Positions 48,860 through 57,793 of a stretch of DNA of 64,000 nt are shown here, piece after piece; position 1 is the first letter of the stretch, and each line of letters starts with the position of its first letter. Under the pieces are notes generated by a model. It made no database searches, had not been told where the DNA came from, and saw only the letters and a program-made list of their open reading frames with translations. The position numbers and the translations under genes are program-made. The DNA is from UBA1723 sp045629285 (GTDB lineage: Bacteria; Bacteroidota; Bacteroidia; Bacteroidales; Paludibacteraceae). The stretch lies in contig JAZQQY010000029.1 of assembly GCA_045629285.1 (NCBI GenBank), positions 124,001-188,000 on the forward strand, written 5' to 3'.

Positions 48860-51067
48860 ATGATGACAAAGGAAGAATTACATAAGGAGCTAAAATATCA
48901 TTTTGGTTTCGACTCTTTCAAGGGCAACCAAGAGGATATCATCATGAACGTACTTGGCGGTAACGACACATTCGTGTTGATGCCTACAGGTGGCGGCAAG
49001 TCGTTGTGTTACCAGTTGCCATCATTGATAATGGATGGTACAGCCATCGTTATATCTCCGTTGATAGCGTTGATGAAAAACCAAGTCGACGCAATGCGAA
49101 ATTTCAGTGAAGAACGTGGAATTGCTCATTTTCTGAATTCATCATTGTCGAAAGCAGAAGTCGACAGTGTCAAGACAGATATCTTAGAAAAAAGAACCAA
49201 GCTACTATATGTTGCACCTGAGTCGTTGACAAAAGACGAGTATATTGAGTTTTTGCAAAATGTAAAGATCTCTTTCTATGCCGTCGACGAAGCGCACTGT
49301 ATTTCTGAGTGGGGACACGATTTCCGCCAGGAATACCGCAACATCCGCCCTATTATCGACCGAATCGGCCAGAAAGTGGGTGTGATTGCACTTACAGCCA
49401 CAGCGACTCCAAAGGTACAGCACGACATTCAAAAAAGCCTTGGAATGAAAGATGCGAAGGTATTCAAATCTTCATTCAACCGTTCTAACCTCTACTACGA
49501 GGTTAAGCCAAAGACTAAGGATGTCGACAAAGATCTTATCAAGTTTATCCGTGCCAACCACGGCAAAAGCGGAATCATCTATTGTTTGAGCCGCAAGCAG
49601 GTAGAAGATCTTGCCGAAACTTTGAATCTGAACGGAATCAAAGCAAGAGCGTACCATGCAGGTATGGATGCTACCGTGAGAAGCGCCAATCAAGACGACT
49701 TTCTATTGGAAAAAGTAGATGTTATCGTGGCGACAATCGCATTCGGTATGGGAATCGACAAACCGGATGTAAGATACGTCATTCACTACGACATTCCAAA
49801 GAGTCTCGAAGGATACTATCAGGAGACCGGTCGAGCAGGCAGAGACGGAGGAGAAGGTAGATGTATCGCATACTACTGCGAAGAAGATCTTAAGAAACTT
49901 GAAAAGTTCACTCAAAGTAAGAACGGTTCTGAAAAAGAAATAGGCAAACAGTTGTTGGCAGAGACACAGATGTATGCAACTACAACAATGTGCCGAAGAA
50001 AAGTATTGCTTCACTATTTCGGTGAAGAGTATGTTGAAGATAATTGTGGAAATTGCGATAATTGTTTAAATCCAAAGAAAACAGTGGAGGCAAAAGAGTT
50101 ACTAAGCACGGTATTGGAAACCGTTGTAGCTTTAGGAGAGCAGGAGAAAATTGATTATGTCATTGACATCATCATGGGTAGAGAGACACCTATGATTGTC
50201 GAGTTGAATCAACATGAGGAGATTGACACTTTTGGTGAAGGCAAGTCAGAACCGGAGTCGACATGGCAATCCGTAATCCAAGAAGCCATCGTAGTCGGAT
50301 ATCTCAAAAAAGATGTTGAGAGCTACGGAAATTTGAAAATCACTCCGGAAGGAAAGAAATTCATATCAAAGCCAAAGAGTTTCAAGGTTAATATTGTAGA
50401 CGAAGATGAAGTTGACGATATTGACATTGAAAACATTCCTCAGACTGGAGATGCAGACTCATGTGCTGTTGACCCAGAATTGTTCATGATGCTTAAGGAT
50501 TTGAGAAAGAAGATGGCGAACCAGATGGAAATTCCACCGTTTGTAATCTTCCAGGATCCAGCATTGGAGGCAATGGCAACTACATATCCAATCAACTTGG
50601 ATGAGTTGGCAAACATCCCAGGCGTCGGACAGGGTAAGGCTAAGAAGTTCGGTAAAGAGTTCGTTGATATAATCCGTCGTCACGTCGAGGAGAATGAGAT
50701 TCAGCGTCCTGAGGACTTCAGAATCCGTACCGCACCAAGCAAATCCAAGATAAAAGTAGAAATTCTTAATGCTATCGACCTAAAGAAGCCGCTTGACGAG
50801 TGGGCTGCAGGTAGAGGTATTGAGTTTGATGACATGCTTACTGAGATCGAGTCTATTGTAAACTCTGGACCAGATACTCCTCCAGACATCAGCTACTTCA
50901 TTGAGCAGGTGATGGATGAGGACAGAGTAGATGAGATCTACGACTACTTCAAAGATGAAGCAGAGTCTGACGACATTGACGCAGCAATTGAGAATTTAGG
51001 TGGCGACTATACAGAAGAGGAAGTTCGTCTTGTAAGAATAAAATTTTTGACAGAATTAGGTAGTTAA
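48860..51067 (+). CDS. recQ: ATP-dependent DNA helicase RecQ
   Basis: 735-residue 3'-5' helicase for recombination and replication restart. Motif I is MPTGGGKS at 41-48, motif II VDEAHCISEWGHDF, motif VI QETGRAGRDG. The RecQ zinc site is MCRRKVLLHYFGE followed by CGNCDNC, then the RQC winged helix (residues ~410-510). An HRDC domain follows (LFMMLKDLRKKMANQM ... NIPGVGQGKAKKFG), and the C-terminal 120 residues are an acidic extension seen in Bacteroidota RecQ. ATG 48860 or 48863 both fit. It is nine bases before the nucleotidyltransferase gene. Confidence 0.95.
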   Translation: MMTKEELHKELKYHFGFDSFKGNQEDIIMNVLGGNDTFVLMPTGGGKSLCYQLPSLIMDGTAIVISPLIALMKNQVDAMRNFSEERGIAHFLNSSLSKAEVDSVKTDILEKRTKLLYVAPESLTKDEYIEFLQNVKISFYAVDEAHCISEWGHDFRQEYRNIRPIIDRIGQKVGVIALTATATPKVQHDIQKSLGMKDAKVFKSSFNRSNLYYEVKPKTKDVDKDLIKFIRANHGKSGIIYCLSRKQVEDLAETLNLNGIKARAYHAGMDATVRSANQDDFLLEKVDVIVATIAFGMGIDKPDVRYVIHYDIPKSLEGYYQETGRAGRDGGEGRCIAYYCEEDLKKLEKFTQSKNGSEKEIGKQLLAETQMYATTTMCRRKVLLHYFGEEYVEDNCGNCDNCLNPKKTVEAKELLSTVLETVVALGEQEKIDYVIDIIMGRETPMIVELNQHEEIDTFGEGKSEPESTWQSVIQEAIVVGYLKKDVESYGNLKITPEGKKFISKPKSFKVNIVDEDEVDDIDIENIPQTGDADSCAVDPELFMMLKDLRKKMANQMEIPPFVIFQDPALEAMATTYPINLDELANIPGVGQGKAKKFGKEFVDIIRRHVEENEIQRPEDFRIRTAPSKSKIKVEILNAIDLKKPLDEWAAGRGIEFDDMLTEIESIVNSGPDTPPDISYFIEQVMDEDRVDEIYDYFKDEAESDDIDAAIENLGGDYTEEEVRLVRIKFLTELGS

Positions 51068-51076
51068 TTAAGAAAA

Positions 51077-51982
51077 ATGAAACCAACATTATTAGTTTTG
51101 GCAGCCGGAATGGGTAGCCGTTACGGTACATTGAAGCAGCTTGACGGCGTTGGCCCAAGTGGTGAAACAATCATGGACTATTCAATCTATGATGCAGTTA
51201 GAGCTGGATTCGGCAAGGTTGTATTTGTAATCCGTCGTGATTTCGAGAAAGACTTCAATGAGAAGATCTTGTCTAAATACAAAGGTGTTGTAGAGGTAGC
51301 TACAGTATTCCAGGCATTGGATTGTCTACCTGCAGGCTATAGCGTTCCGGAAGGACGTGAGAAGCCATGGGGAACAAACCACGCCATCTTGGTTGCAAAG
51401 GATGCAGTTAACACTCCATTCGCAGTAATCAATGCTGACGACTTCTACGGAAAAGAAAGCTTTGAGATTCTTGCTAAGGCTTTGATCGCACTTGATGGCA
51501 AGAAGAACGATTACTGCATGGTAGGTTACCGTCTAGGCAATACTCTTTCTGAGAGCGGTACAGTTTCAAGAGGAGTTTGTCACACAGACAATAACGGTTG
51601 CCTTTCAACAGTCGAGGAGCACTACGAAATCCACAGAAAGGGAAGCGAGGTTATCTTCAAAAACCAGACAACAGGTGATTTCAACAGCATCGACGAGAAC
51701 TTGCCTGTATCAATGAACATGTGGGGATTCACTCCTGACTATTTCGTTCATTCAGAAGCTGACTTCAAGGTATTCCTTGACGGTGTTAACGGAAATTTGA
51801 AGGCTGAGTATGGTATCCCAACAATGGTTAACAAACTTATCCAGACAAAAACTGCAACAATCAAGGTTCTTGACACTCCATGCAAGTGGTTCGGTGTAAC
51901 TTACAAGGAAGACCGTCCGATGGTAGTTTCAAAGATTGAGTCGCTTGTAGCAGCAGGCGTTTATCCAAAGAAATTGTTCTAA
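51077..51982 (+). CDS. NTP-transferase family sugar nucleotidyltransferase
   Basis: 301-residue GT-A-like nucleotidyltransferase that would activate a sugar phosphate with an NTP. N-terminal signature LVLAAGMGSRYGTLKQLDGV contains the G-x-G-x-R and Lys of the nucleotide site; NHAILVAKDAV and VINADDFYGKE supply the metal/sugar site, and SMNMWGFTPDYF follows. Substrate (glucose-1-P, mannose-1-P or other) is not determinable by eye. It lies nine bases after recQ, probably sharing its transcript, and ends at a strong terminator. Biased codons indicate good expression. Confidence 0.85.
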   Translation: MKPTLLVLAAGMGSRYGTLKQLDGVGPSGETIMDYSIYDAVRAGFGKVVFVIRRDFEKDFNEKILSKYKGVVEVATVFQALDCLPAGYSVPEGREKPWGTNHAILVAKDAVNTPFAVINADDFYGKESFEILAKALIALDGKKNDYCMVGYRLGNTLSESGTVSRGVCHTDNNGCLSTVEEHYEIHRKGSEVIFKNQTTGDFNSIDENLPVSMNMWGFTPDYFVHSEADFKVFLDGVNGNLKAEYGIPTMVNKLIQTKTATIKVLDTPCKWFGVTYKEDRPMVVSKIESLVAAGVYPKKLF

Positions 51983-51999
51983 TCAAACAATATTCAACT

Positions 52000-52034
52000 A
52001 AAGGGAGCGTCCAACAACGCTCCCTTTTTTTATT
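52000..52034 (+). terminator. terminator after the nucleotidyltransferase gene
   Basis: Ten-bp stem AAAGGGAGCG / CGCTCCCTTT, eight-base loop, long T-run. Confidence 0.88.
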
Positions 52035-52110
52035 ACAAGACAAACGGTAGAATCAACGTCTACCCGACCCCAAAAACTACATTATTGACAACATTAATAT
52101 TTAACCAACC

Positions 52111-52929
52111 ATGGAGACATTAAAAAGGATTCTGATAGTGTCGATTGCATTATTCGCGTCAACTTACCTATTTGCAAAAGAAAGCATAAAAACGGATGCC
52201 GATACATTCTGCATCACTAACCATGATATACAGCGTTTATTGTCGGAAGACTACATTAGCAAGAAAGGCGATGTGAAACAAAAATATTTCGCTGAACTTA
52301 AAAGTGGAATCATAAGCAAGGATATATCAAAGAAAGCATATATCAGCAGAAGCGACCATACATACGTGGGAGACGCAAACAAAAACAACATTACCGTCGG
52401 CTTATATTTGATTGTGAAGAAAGGTCAAAGTCGAATTGCAAGAGATGTCAAAGACCGACAAGGATGCAAAATTCTGCCATCGACAAACTCGTTTGCAACA
52501 CTTTCACAAAACAAAGATGTCACATGTGTACAACAAATTTTGAAAGTTAAAGACGGAGACACATTCGATTATCTTGACTGCAATGGAGTAATACACACGG
52601 TAAGATTAGCAGGAATCGACACTCCGGAGAAAGGGCAACCATTTGCCAACAAAGCAAAAGAAAAATTATCGTCACTACTCCACTCTGGCAAAATAACACT
52701 GCTACGAACAGGTTCAGGAAACCATAAAAGATTGGCAATGGAGGTTTTTGTCGACGGAATTGATGTCAACCTTGAATTAGTAAAATCAGGTTTTGCGTGG
52801 CGCGAACCACGCTTTGATAAGGCCGGCAAGTATATACAGGCAGAAACGGATGCCAAGAATGCTAAAATAGGTCTATGGAGCGATCCAACAAGTGTAGCAC
52901 CTTGGGAATACAGAGCATCAAAGAAATAG
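52111..52929 (+). CDS. secreted staphylococcal-nuclease-like protein
   Basis: 272 residues. A signal peptide (LKRILIVSIALFASTYLFA) is followed by an unassigned ~130-residue N-terminal region. The C-terminal ~120 residues form an SNase domain: VKDGDTFDYL (metal Asp), RLAGIDTPEKGQPFA (catalytic Arg, Asp, Glu), KRLAMEVFVDGIDVNLELV with the second Arg, and GLWSDPTSVAPWEYR. The usual DKYGR before the second Arg is replaced by GNHKR. It would cut DNA or RNA outside the cytoplasm, for nutrition or defence. Own unit, closed by a strong terminator. Confidence 0.87.
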   Translation: METLKRILIVSIALFASTYLFAKESIKTDADTFCITNHDIQRLLSEDYISKKGDVKQKYFAELKSGIISKDISKKAYISRSDHTYVGDANKNNITVGLYLIVKKGQSRIARDVKDRQGCKILPSTNSFATLSQNKDVTCVQQILKVKDGDTFDYLDCNGVIHTVRLAGIDTPEKGQPFANKAKEKLSSLLHSGKITLLRTGSGNHKRLAMEVFVDGIDVNLELVKSGFAWREPRFDKAGKYIQAETDAKNAKIGLWSDPTSVAPWEYRASKK

Positions 52930-52953
52930 TAAATAAGCGACAAATAAAAAAAC

Positions 52954-52987
52954 GCCACGAGAATCAAATGATTCTCGTGGCATTTTT
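52954..52987 (+). terminator. terminator after the nuclease gene
   Basis: Perfect 12-bp stem GCCACGAGAATC / GATTCTCGTGGC, loop AAAT, ATTTTTAA tail; A-rich on the other side, so possibly bidirectional. Confidence 0.88.
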
Positions 52988-53081
52988 AATCTGTTATAAG
53001 AATTTAGAATACATATCTTGATCTTATCCAAGATCTACATAAATTCATTGAATAATGAAGATATCTCTATTCTTTTTCAAA

Positions 53082-53726
53082 TTACATCTGAGGTTTCTTT
53101 CTCTGCTTGTCAAGCTTCAATGTTGGGAATGTGTAACCAGCACCGATTCTCATGCTTCTGTGGCAAAGATCCTGACCAAGAATATTACTATGTTTGTTCA
53201 TATCTCTCAAACCAAGATCGTAATCATAGAACACAAATAATCTCTTAAAGTGAACTTCCAATCCCATAGAAACACCAACATCACCATGACTGATTCCTTT
53301 CATTTTTGTTTCTTTACGAATGTACTTCATATTCTCTGTATATTCGTGGAAACGATAGTCGTATGCGATATATGGACCAGCTGCAATTGCTATCTTCATA
53401 TCTTTAACAGGTAGATCAAACTGTCCTCCAAACATTACAGGAACCTCAATCATGTGCATCAAGACAGGTGACACGTAATATCCGTTTGCCTCAACCTGAT
53501 TGTCCTGACCTTTCTGAGCATACATTGCCTGTGCAGAAATGAAGAAATGGCTATCTGTGATGTGGAATTTTGAACCAAATCCAGCAGCTGCACCCATTCT
53601 GTTCTCAGATCCAGTTAGATTAAACTTACTAACAGTCACACTACCTTTCAAGAAAAGATCTATGTCCGCAGAAAAGGCAGATAGACTTGTCATTAATGCC
53701 ACAATGGCTACTAAAAATTTTTTCAT
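53082..53726 (-). CDS. outer-membrane beta-barrel (porin family) protein
   Basis: 214 residues from the ATG at 53724-53726, which gives the signal peptide MKKFLVAIVALMTSLSAFS. The mature part alternates strands: DIDLFLKGSVTVSKFNLTG, GMEVHFKRLFVFYDYDLGL-like segments near the end, and GAGYTFPTLKL, matching PF13568-type barrels. The longer open frame starting ten codons upstream lacks a signal peptide. Length and pattern suggest a small 8-strand barrel with an immunoglobulin-like strand order. Function unknown. Confidence 0.77.
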   Translation of the reverse strand: MKKFLVAIVALMTSLSAFSADIDLFLKGSVTVSKFNLTGSENRMGAAAGFGSKFHITDSHFFISAQAMYAQKGQDNQVEANGYYVSPVLMHMIEVPVMFGGQFDLPVKDMKIAIAAGPYIAYDYRFHEYTENMKYIRKETKMKGISHGDVGVSMGLEVHFKRLFVFYDYDLGLRDMNKHSNILGQDLCHRSMRIGAGYTFPTLKLDKQRKKPQM

Positions 53727-53901
53727 TTTTAATATTATAAAATCCTCAATATTCAATGTTTACTAAACGAATATCACCTGTGCAACATCCGCATCAGCAC
53801 TTATCAACCGCAAAAATAAGCATAAATACAATACATACAAAGTATTTCATGCAATTTTTCATAAAATCATAATAAAGTCAAATTTTTATCTTCAAAAAAC
53901 G

Positions 53902-53909
53902 TATATTTG
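53902..53909 (+). promoter_or_regulatory. -7 promoter element of the GT2-DUF2007-mazG-DUF4403 operon
   Basis: TATATTTG, 19 bases before the ATG at 53929. Confidence 0.65.
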
Positions 53910-53928
53910 CAGTGAAAATGTTAAAAAT

Positions 53929-55161
53929 ATGAGCATACAGGATTTTATAGATTTTGGCGACTTGGTCGTAAACTATTTTGCGAACCTAGAACTATCAGAA
54001 ATAGCAATCGGAATATTGGTGACATTGGGAATCTGCCTATCAATACAGCTATTTTTTTACCTTTATTATTATGCATCAGTTGCACGTAACGGCCGTGCGC
54101 TTAAAGATGGCAATGTCAAGCATATCATTAAGCGACCTTCTGTAAGTGTCATCGTTGTGTCAAGATATGATAGTGAAAACCTTGCAAAATGTCTTCCTTC
54201 AATTCTTGAGCAAAGTTACCCTAATTTTGAGGTTGTTGTAGTGAACGACGGAACCACAAACGACACAACTATTTTGCTTGACAATCTAAAAAAGAAATAT
54301 CCGCAAAATCTTCGCACTACTTATCTTCCGGAAGATGCTAAATATATGAGTCGTAAAAAGATGTGTATGACAGTTGGAATTAAAGCTGCTCTATATGATT
54401 ATTTGGTGTTTACTGATTCCGACTGCGTGGCAGACACTAAGGATTGGCTAACAGAGATCATGCGTAACTTTAATGAAGAAACAGACCTTGTTCTTGGATT
54501 CAACCATAACAGATCAGTTGACAATTGTGATTCTCTATGGCAGAAATTCGTTAACTTCGACAACGTGTTCACGACTATTAAATATATGTCATACGCAATG
54601 AAAGGTTTGGCTTATAGCGGAACCATCAAAAATATGGCATACCGCAAGGAAAAGTTCTTTGAGAACAGAGGTTTTGCCTCTAACCTAAACATTGAGGGCG
54701 GAGAAGATGACATTTTTATCACAGAAGTTTCAAACGGCACAAATATTGCTATCGAGAGTAGTCCAAACTCAGGAACCTCCATCAACAAAGAGGTGACAAT
54801 CAAGAGTTTCATTGAGAAAAAAGAAACTGATTTGGAAAACAGTGAATACTACCCTAACAATGTGAAATTCAGAATCAATACCGAGGTTACGACTCGCTAT
54901 TTGTTCTATTTGATTTTCTTAGCAGGCATCATCTACGGATTTGTATCTGAAGAATATTTCGTAAGCAGTGTCTGTGGTATTGCAGGACTTATCCGCTACT
55001 GTGTACAATGCTACACTTTCGTCAAGGGTGCTCATGCAATCGGAATGAAGGGATCCGCATTCCTGTTTATACCATTTGAATTAATAATTCCGTTGACTAC
55101 AATGTATGTATCAACAGTAGGTCAAATCGGCAAACGTAAACTGGAGCTATGGAAAGTGTAA
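53929..55161 (+). CDS. membrane-anchored family 2 glycosyltransferase
   Basis: 410 residues. One N-terminal helix (about 27-48), a GT-A domain (65-300: SVSVIVVSRYDSENLAKCLP, VVVVNDGTTNDTTILLDNL, VFTDSDCV with the DxD), a probable acceptor-side GGEDDIF in NIEGGEDDIFITEV, and two to three C-terminal helices (325-395). This is the layout of inner-membrane GT2 enzymes that build lipid-linked or surface glycans. It opens an operon; its last 13 bases overlap the DUF2007 gene. Substrates unknown. Confidence 0.86.
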   Translation: MSIQDFIDFGDLVVNYFANLELSEIAIGILVTLGICLSIQLFFYLYYYASVARNGRALKDGNVKHIIKRPSVSVIVVSRYDSENLAKCLPSILEQSYPNFEVVVVNDGTTNDTTILLDNLKKKYPQNLRTTYLPEDAKYMSRKKMCMTVGIKAALYDYLVFTDSDCVADTKDWLTEIMRNFNEETDLVLGFNHNRSVDNCDSLWQKFVNFDNVFTTIKYMSYAMKGLAYSGTIKNMAYRKEKFFENRGFASNLNIEGGEDDIFITEVSNGTNIAIESSPNSGTSINKEVTIKSFIEKKETDLENSEYYPNNVKFRINTEVTTRYLFYLIFLAGIIYGFVSEEYFVSSVCGIAGLIRYCVQCYTFVKGAHAIGMKGSAFLFIPFELIIPLTTMYVSTVGQIGKRKLELWKV

Positions 55162-55406
55162 ACGATAACGACAAAGTAGTTGTATTTCGCACTTACAACA
55201 CTGTCTTTGAGGCTAACGTAGTAAAAGAGCTACTAGCTTCAAACAACATCAGATCTTTCATTAAGAATGAACATTCCACTGTCTTGTTGCCAATGTTCGG
55301 CTCAATGACAGGAGTGTCTCTTATGGTGCTTGAAAAAGACCTTGAAAAAGTAACCAATATCGTTGACGGAACATCCGACAATGATAATAACCTTTTGACA
55401 GAATGA
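55149..55406 (+). CDS. DUF2007 family protein, 85 aa
   Basis: Small ferredoxin-like-fold protein: VVVFRTYNTVFEANVVKELL, ASNNIRSFIKNEH, LPMFGSMTGVSLMVLEKDLE, the standard DUF2007 sequence. The family is often annotated as a putative signal-transducing or PII-like protein; the real function is unknown. It overlaps the GT2 gene by 13 bases at the start and mazG by four at the end (ATGA), so three proteins are made in a coupled way. Confidence 0.88.
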   Translation: MESVNDNDKVVVFRTYNTVFEANVVKELLASNNIRSFIKNEHSTVLLPMFGSMTGVSLMVLEKDLEKVTNIVDGTSDNDNNLLTE

Positions 55407-56203
55407 ACGATAGAAAAGCACAACTTGCAGCATTTGAACGCCTGCTTGACGTGATGGATGAACTCAGAGCCAAATGTCCGTGGGATAGCAAACAGACATT
55501 TCAGAGCATTCGTCCAAACACGATTGAGGAGACATACGAACTATGCGACGCTCTTGCTAAGAATGACCTTCCTAATATAAAGAAGGAACTTGGCGACGTG
55601 TTGCTTCACATCGTCTTCTACTCAAAAATCGCATCTGAAACCAATGATTTCGACATTGCCGACGTGTGCAATGCTTTGTGCGATAAACTAATCTTCCGTC
55701 ATCCGCATGTATTCGGCGACGTGAATGCAGAAAACGCAGGTCAGGTGGAGACTAACTGGGAGAGAATCAAGATGAAAGAGAAAGATGGCAACAAGACTGT
55801 GTTGTCTGGTGTACCATCTGCCCTACCGTCGCTAATAAAAGCATATAGAATCCAAGACAAGGCAAGAAATGTCGGTTTTGATTGGGAAGAACGCGAACAG
55901 GCTTGGGGAAAAGTTAAGGAAGAGTTCGAAGAGCTAATGGTTGAGATCAAGAACATGGATCCTAAAAAACAGGAAGATGAGTTCGGAGATCTTCTATTCT
56001 CTCTGATCAACGCTGCCCGACTCTACAAAATCAATCCAGACAATGCGTTGGAAAGCACCAATGCTAAGTTCATACGTCGATTCAACTATCTTGAGGAAAA
56101 AACAATCAAGAAGGGCATTGACTTGAAATCAATGTCGCTTGACGACATGAATGCCATCTGGAATGAGGCAAAACAACTTGAAAAAGAAGGCAAATTAAAA
56201 TAG
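55403..56203 (+). CDS. mazG: nucleoside triphosphate pyrophosphohydrolase MazG
   Basis: 266 residues with two MazG domains (about 8-115 and 145-245). The first has CPWDSKQTFQSIRPNTIEET and the EExxE-type helix YELCDALAKND, with GDVLLHIVFYSKIA. The second has WGKVKEEFEELMVEIKNMD and EFGDLLFSLINAARL with the metal-binding EExxE...ExxD set. MazG cleaves (d)NTPs to NMP and pyrophosphate, clearing damaged nucleotides and lowering alarmone levels. Four-base overlap with DUF2007 upstream; DUF4403 follows two bases later. Confidence 0.94.
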   Translation: MNDRKAQLAAFERLLDVMDELRAKCPWDSKQTFQSIRPNTIEETYELCDALAKNDLPNIKKELGDVLLHIVFYSKIASETNDFDIADVCNALCDKLIFRHPHVFGDVNAENAGQVETNWERIKMKEKDGNKTVLSGVPSALPSLIKAYRIQDKARNVGFDWEEREQAWGKVKEEFEELMVEIKNMDPKKQEDEFGDLLFSLINAARLYKINPDNALESTNAKFIRRFNYLEEKTIKKGIDLKSMSLDDMNAIWNEAKQLEKEGKLK

Positions 56204-56205
56204 TC

Positions 56206-57657
56206 ATGCGAAAACTTTTATCGATTATCATTTTATCATTCTGCGTATTGCAATTGGCGTATGCTAGAAAAGAAGTTGTCAACGACATTGATGACCTACC
56301 TCTTGATACTCTACTTTCGATAAAAGTGGATAGTCTGGAAATTGACTCTACAACAATCGAAGCTCCGGAAGAAGCATACGATGACTTCTACTACATTCCA
56401 CGAACTTCAACAATCCATATTCCACTTTCAATCAACATCCCATTGATTGAACGACGACTTAATGAAACAATCAGCGGACTCATATACAATGACTCCATCA
56501 TTGAGGACGACGGAATGAGGCTGAAGGCTTGGAAAACCAAAGATCTGAAAATCAAATATCAGGCCGATACCCTTTTCTATACAATCCCCATCAAGTTATG
56601 GGCAGAAAAGCGTTTTGATCTTGGAATAACGACTACAGATAAGGAGTTGGAAGCTGAAATATCAATTGATTTCCAAACAACCATCAATTTCTCAAAGGAT
56701 TGGAAGCTTCTTACAAAGACAACTATTCTTGGCTACAAATGGATTTCCAAACCAACAATCAAAATTCTTGGTGCGAATATCTCAATCGCATTCATTGCCG
56801 ACCATTTGATTGCCAGCTACAAAAATGAATTCAACAAAGAGATCGACAAGGCACTCAACGAACAGATTCCTCTTGCCGACTACATGGCTGAAGTATGGAA
56901 GTCGCTTCAAGAACCGATTTCTACCAATGCTTCAGGATACCAGATTTGGATCGTAGCGTCGCCAGACAACATTTACTGCACTCCACTCTTAGGTGATCTT
57001 GGCAAACTTACGTCGACACTGGGAATCAAGACAAAGCTTGACCTGTTCGTCGGCAACAAAAATCCTGGTTCAAGACGAAAAATCGGATTGCCACCATTGA
57101 AAATGTATTCTAACTGTGTCGACACAGTAGATATGGGAGTGCTGACTGATCTACCATACCCTCTAATGGATTCTGTAGCAATGGATTTGCTTAAAGGAAC
57201 CGCGTTCGGAGAAGGCCGACACTCAATCGTAGTGGATACAATCTTCTTCTACGGAAAAAATGACAAATTGGTTATCGGTCTTGGTGTAACCGGATTCATA
57301 AACGGAAAGATATACCTTGAAAGTATTCCATATTTTGATAAGGAAAGCGTTTCAATTAAAGTCAAGGACGTAGACTATAAACTTGACACAAAGAATGTTT
57401 TGGCAAAAATCGTAAATCTGTTCTATAAGAAGCAGTTGAAAAAGAAGTTAGAAGCCGAATTCGAGTTGCCGCTTCGTGCAGAATTCGAGATGATCAAAGA
57501 ATTTGGACGAAACTCCATCTTTGACACCGAAATATTCCCAGACATCAAAATCAACGGAAGACTCGACGACATCGGTGTAGATAGAATCCAAATAACTCCA
57601 GTTGGACTTAAGATAAGTCTAGACATAAATGGAAAGTTAAGATTATCAATTGATTAA
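56206..57657 (+). CDS. DUF4403 family exported protein
   Basis: 483 residues with a signal peptide (MRKLLSIIILSFCVLQLAYA). The mature protein is beta-rich and repetitive in pattern: TSTIHIPLSINIPLIERRLN, LKIKYQADTLFYTIPIKLWAE, NEQIPLADYMAEVWKSLQEP, and a C-terminal GRLDDIGVDRIQITPVGLKI. This is DUF4403, a periplasmic or outer-membrane family related to TULIP/BPI-like lipid-binding folds by general pattern; that relation is my inference. It starts two bases after mazG and is closed by a repeat-derived terminator. Confidence 0.85.
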   Translation: MRKLLSIIILSFCVLQLAYARKEVVNDIDDLPLDTLLSIKVDSLEIDSTTIEAPEEAYDDFYYIPRTSTIHIPLSINIPLIERRLNETISGLIYNDSIIEDDGMRLKAWKTKDLKIKYQADTLFYTIPIKLWAEKRFDLGITTTDKELEAEISIDFQTTINFSKDWKLLTKTTILGYKWISKPTIKILGANISIAFIADHLIASYKNEFNKEIDKALNEQIPLADYMAEVWKSLQEPISTNASGYQIWIVASPDNIYCTPLLGDLGKLTSTLGIKTKLDLFVGNKNPGSRRKIGLPPLKMYSNCVDTVDMGVLTDLPYPLMDSVAMDLLKGTAFGEGRHSIVVDTIFFYGKNDKLVIGLGVTGFINGKIYLESIPYFDKESVSIKVKDVDYKLDTKNVLAKIVNLFYKKQLKKKLEAEFELPLRAEFEMIKEFGRNSIFDTEIFPDIKINGRLDDIGVDRIQITPVGLKISLDINGKLRLSID

Positions 57658-57686
57658 AGAAACATTAAAATTAAATACTACCATCA

Positions 57687-57718
57687 CAAAGACGCGAATG
57701 ATCGCGTCTTTGCTTTTT
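57687..57718 (+). terminator. repeat-derived terminator (AGACG/CGTCT copy 8)
   Basis: Perfect 11-bp stem CAAAGACGCGA / TCGCGTCTTTG, loop ATGA, then CTTTTT. Confidence 0.85.
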
Positions 57719-57759
57719 ACAAACGCCTCCATTTTCTGCTATAAATCATAAAAAAATAT

Positions 57760-57767
57760 TATCTTTG
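57760..57767 (+). promoter_or_regulatory. -7 promoter element of trkA-trkH
   Basis: TATCTTTG, 27 bases before the ATG at 57794. Confidence 0.65.
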
Positions 57768-57793
57768 CGCTTGGTTAACATAATATACGAAGA

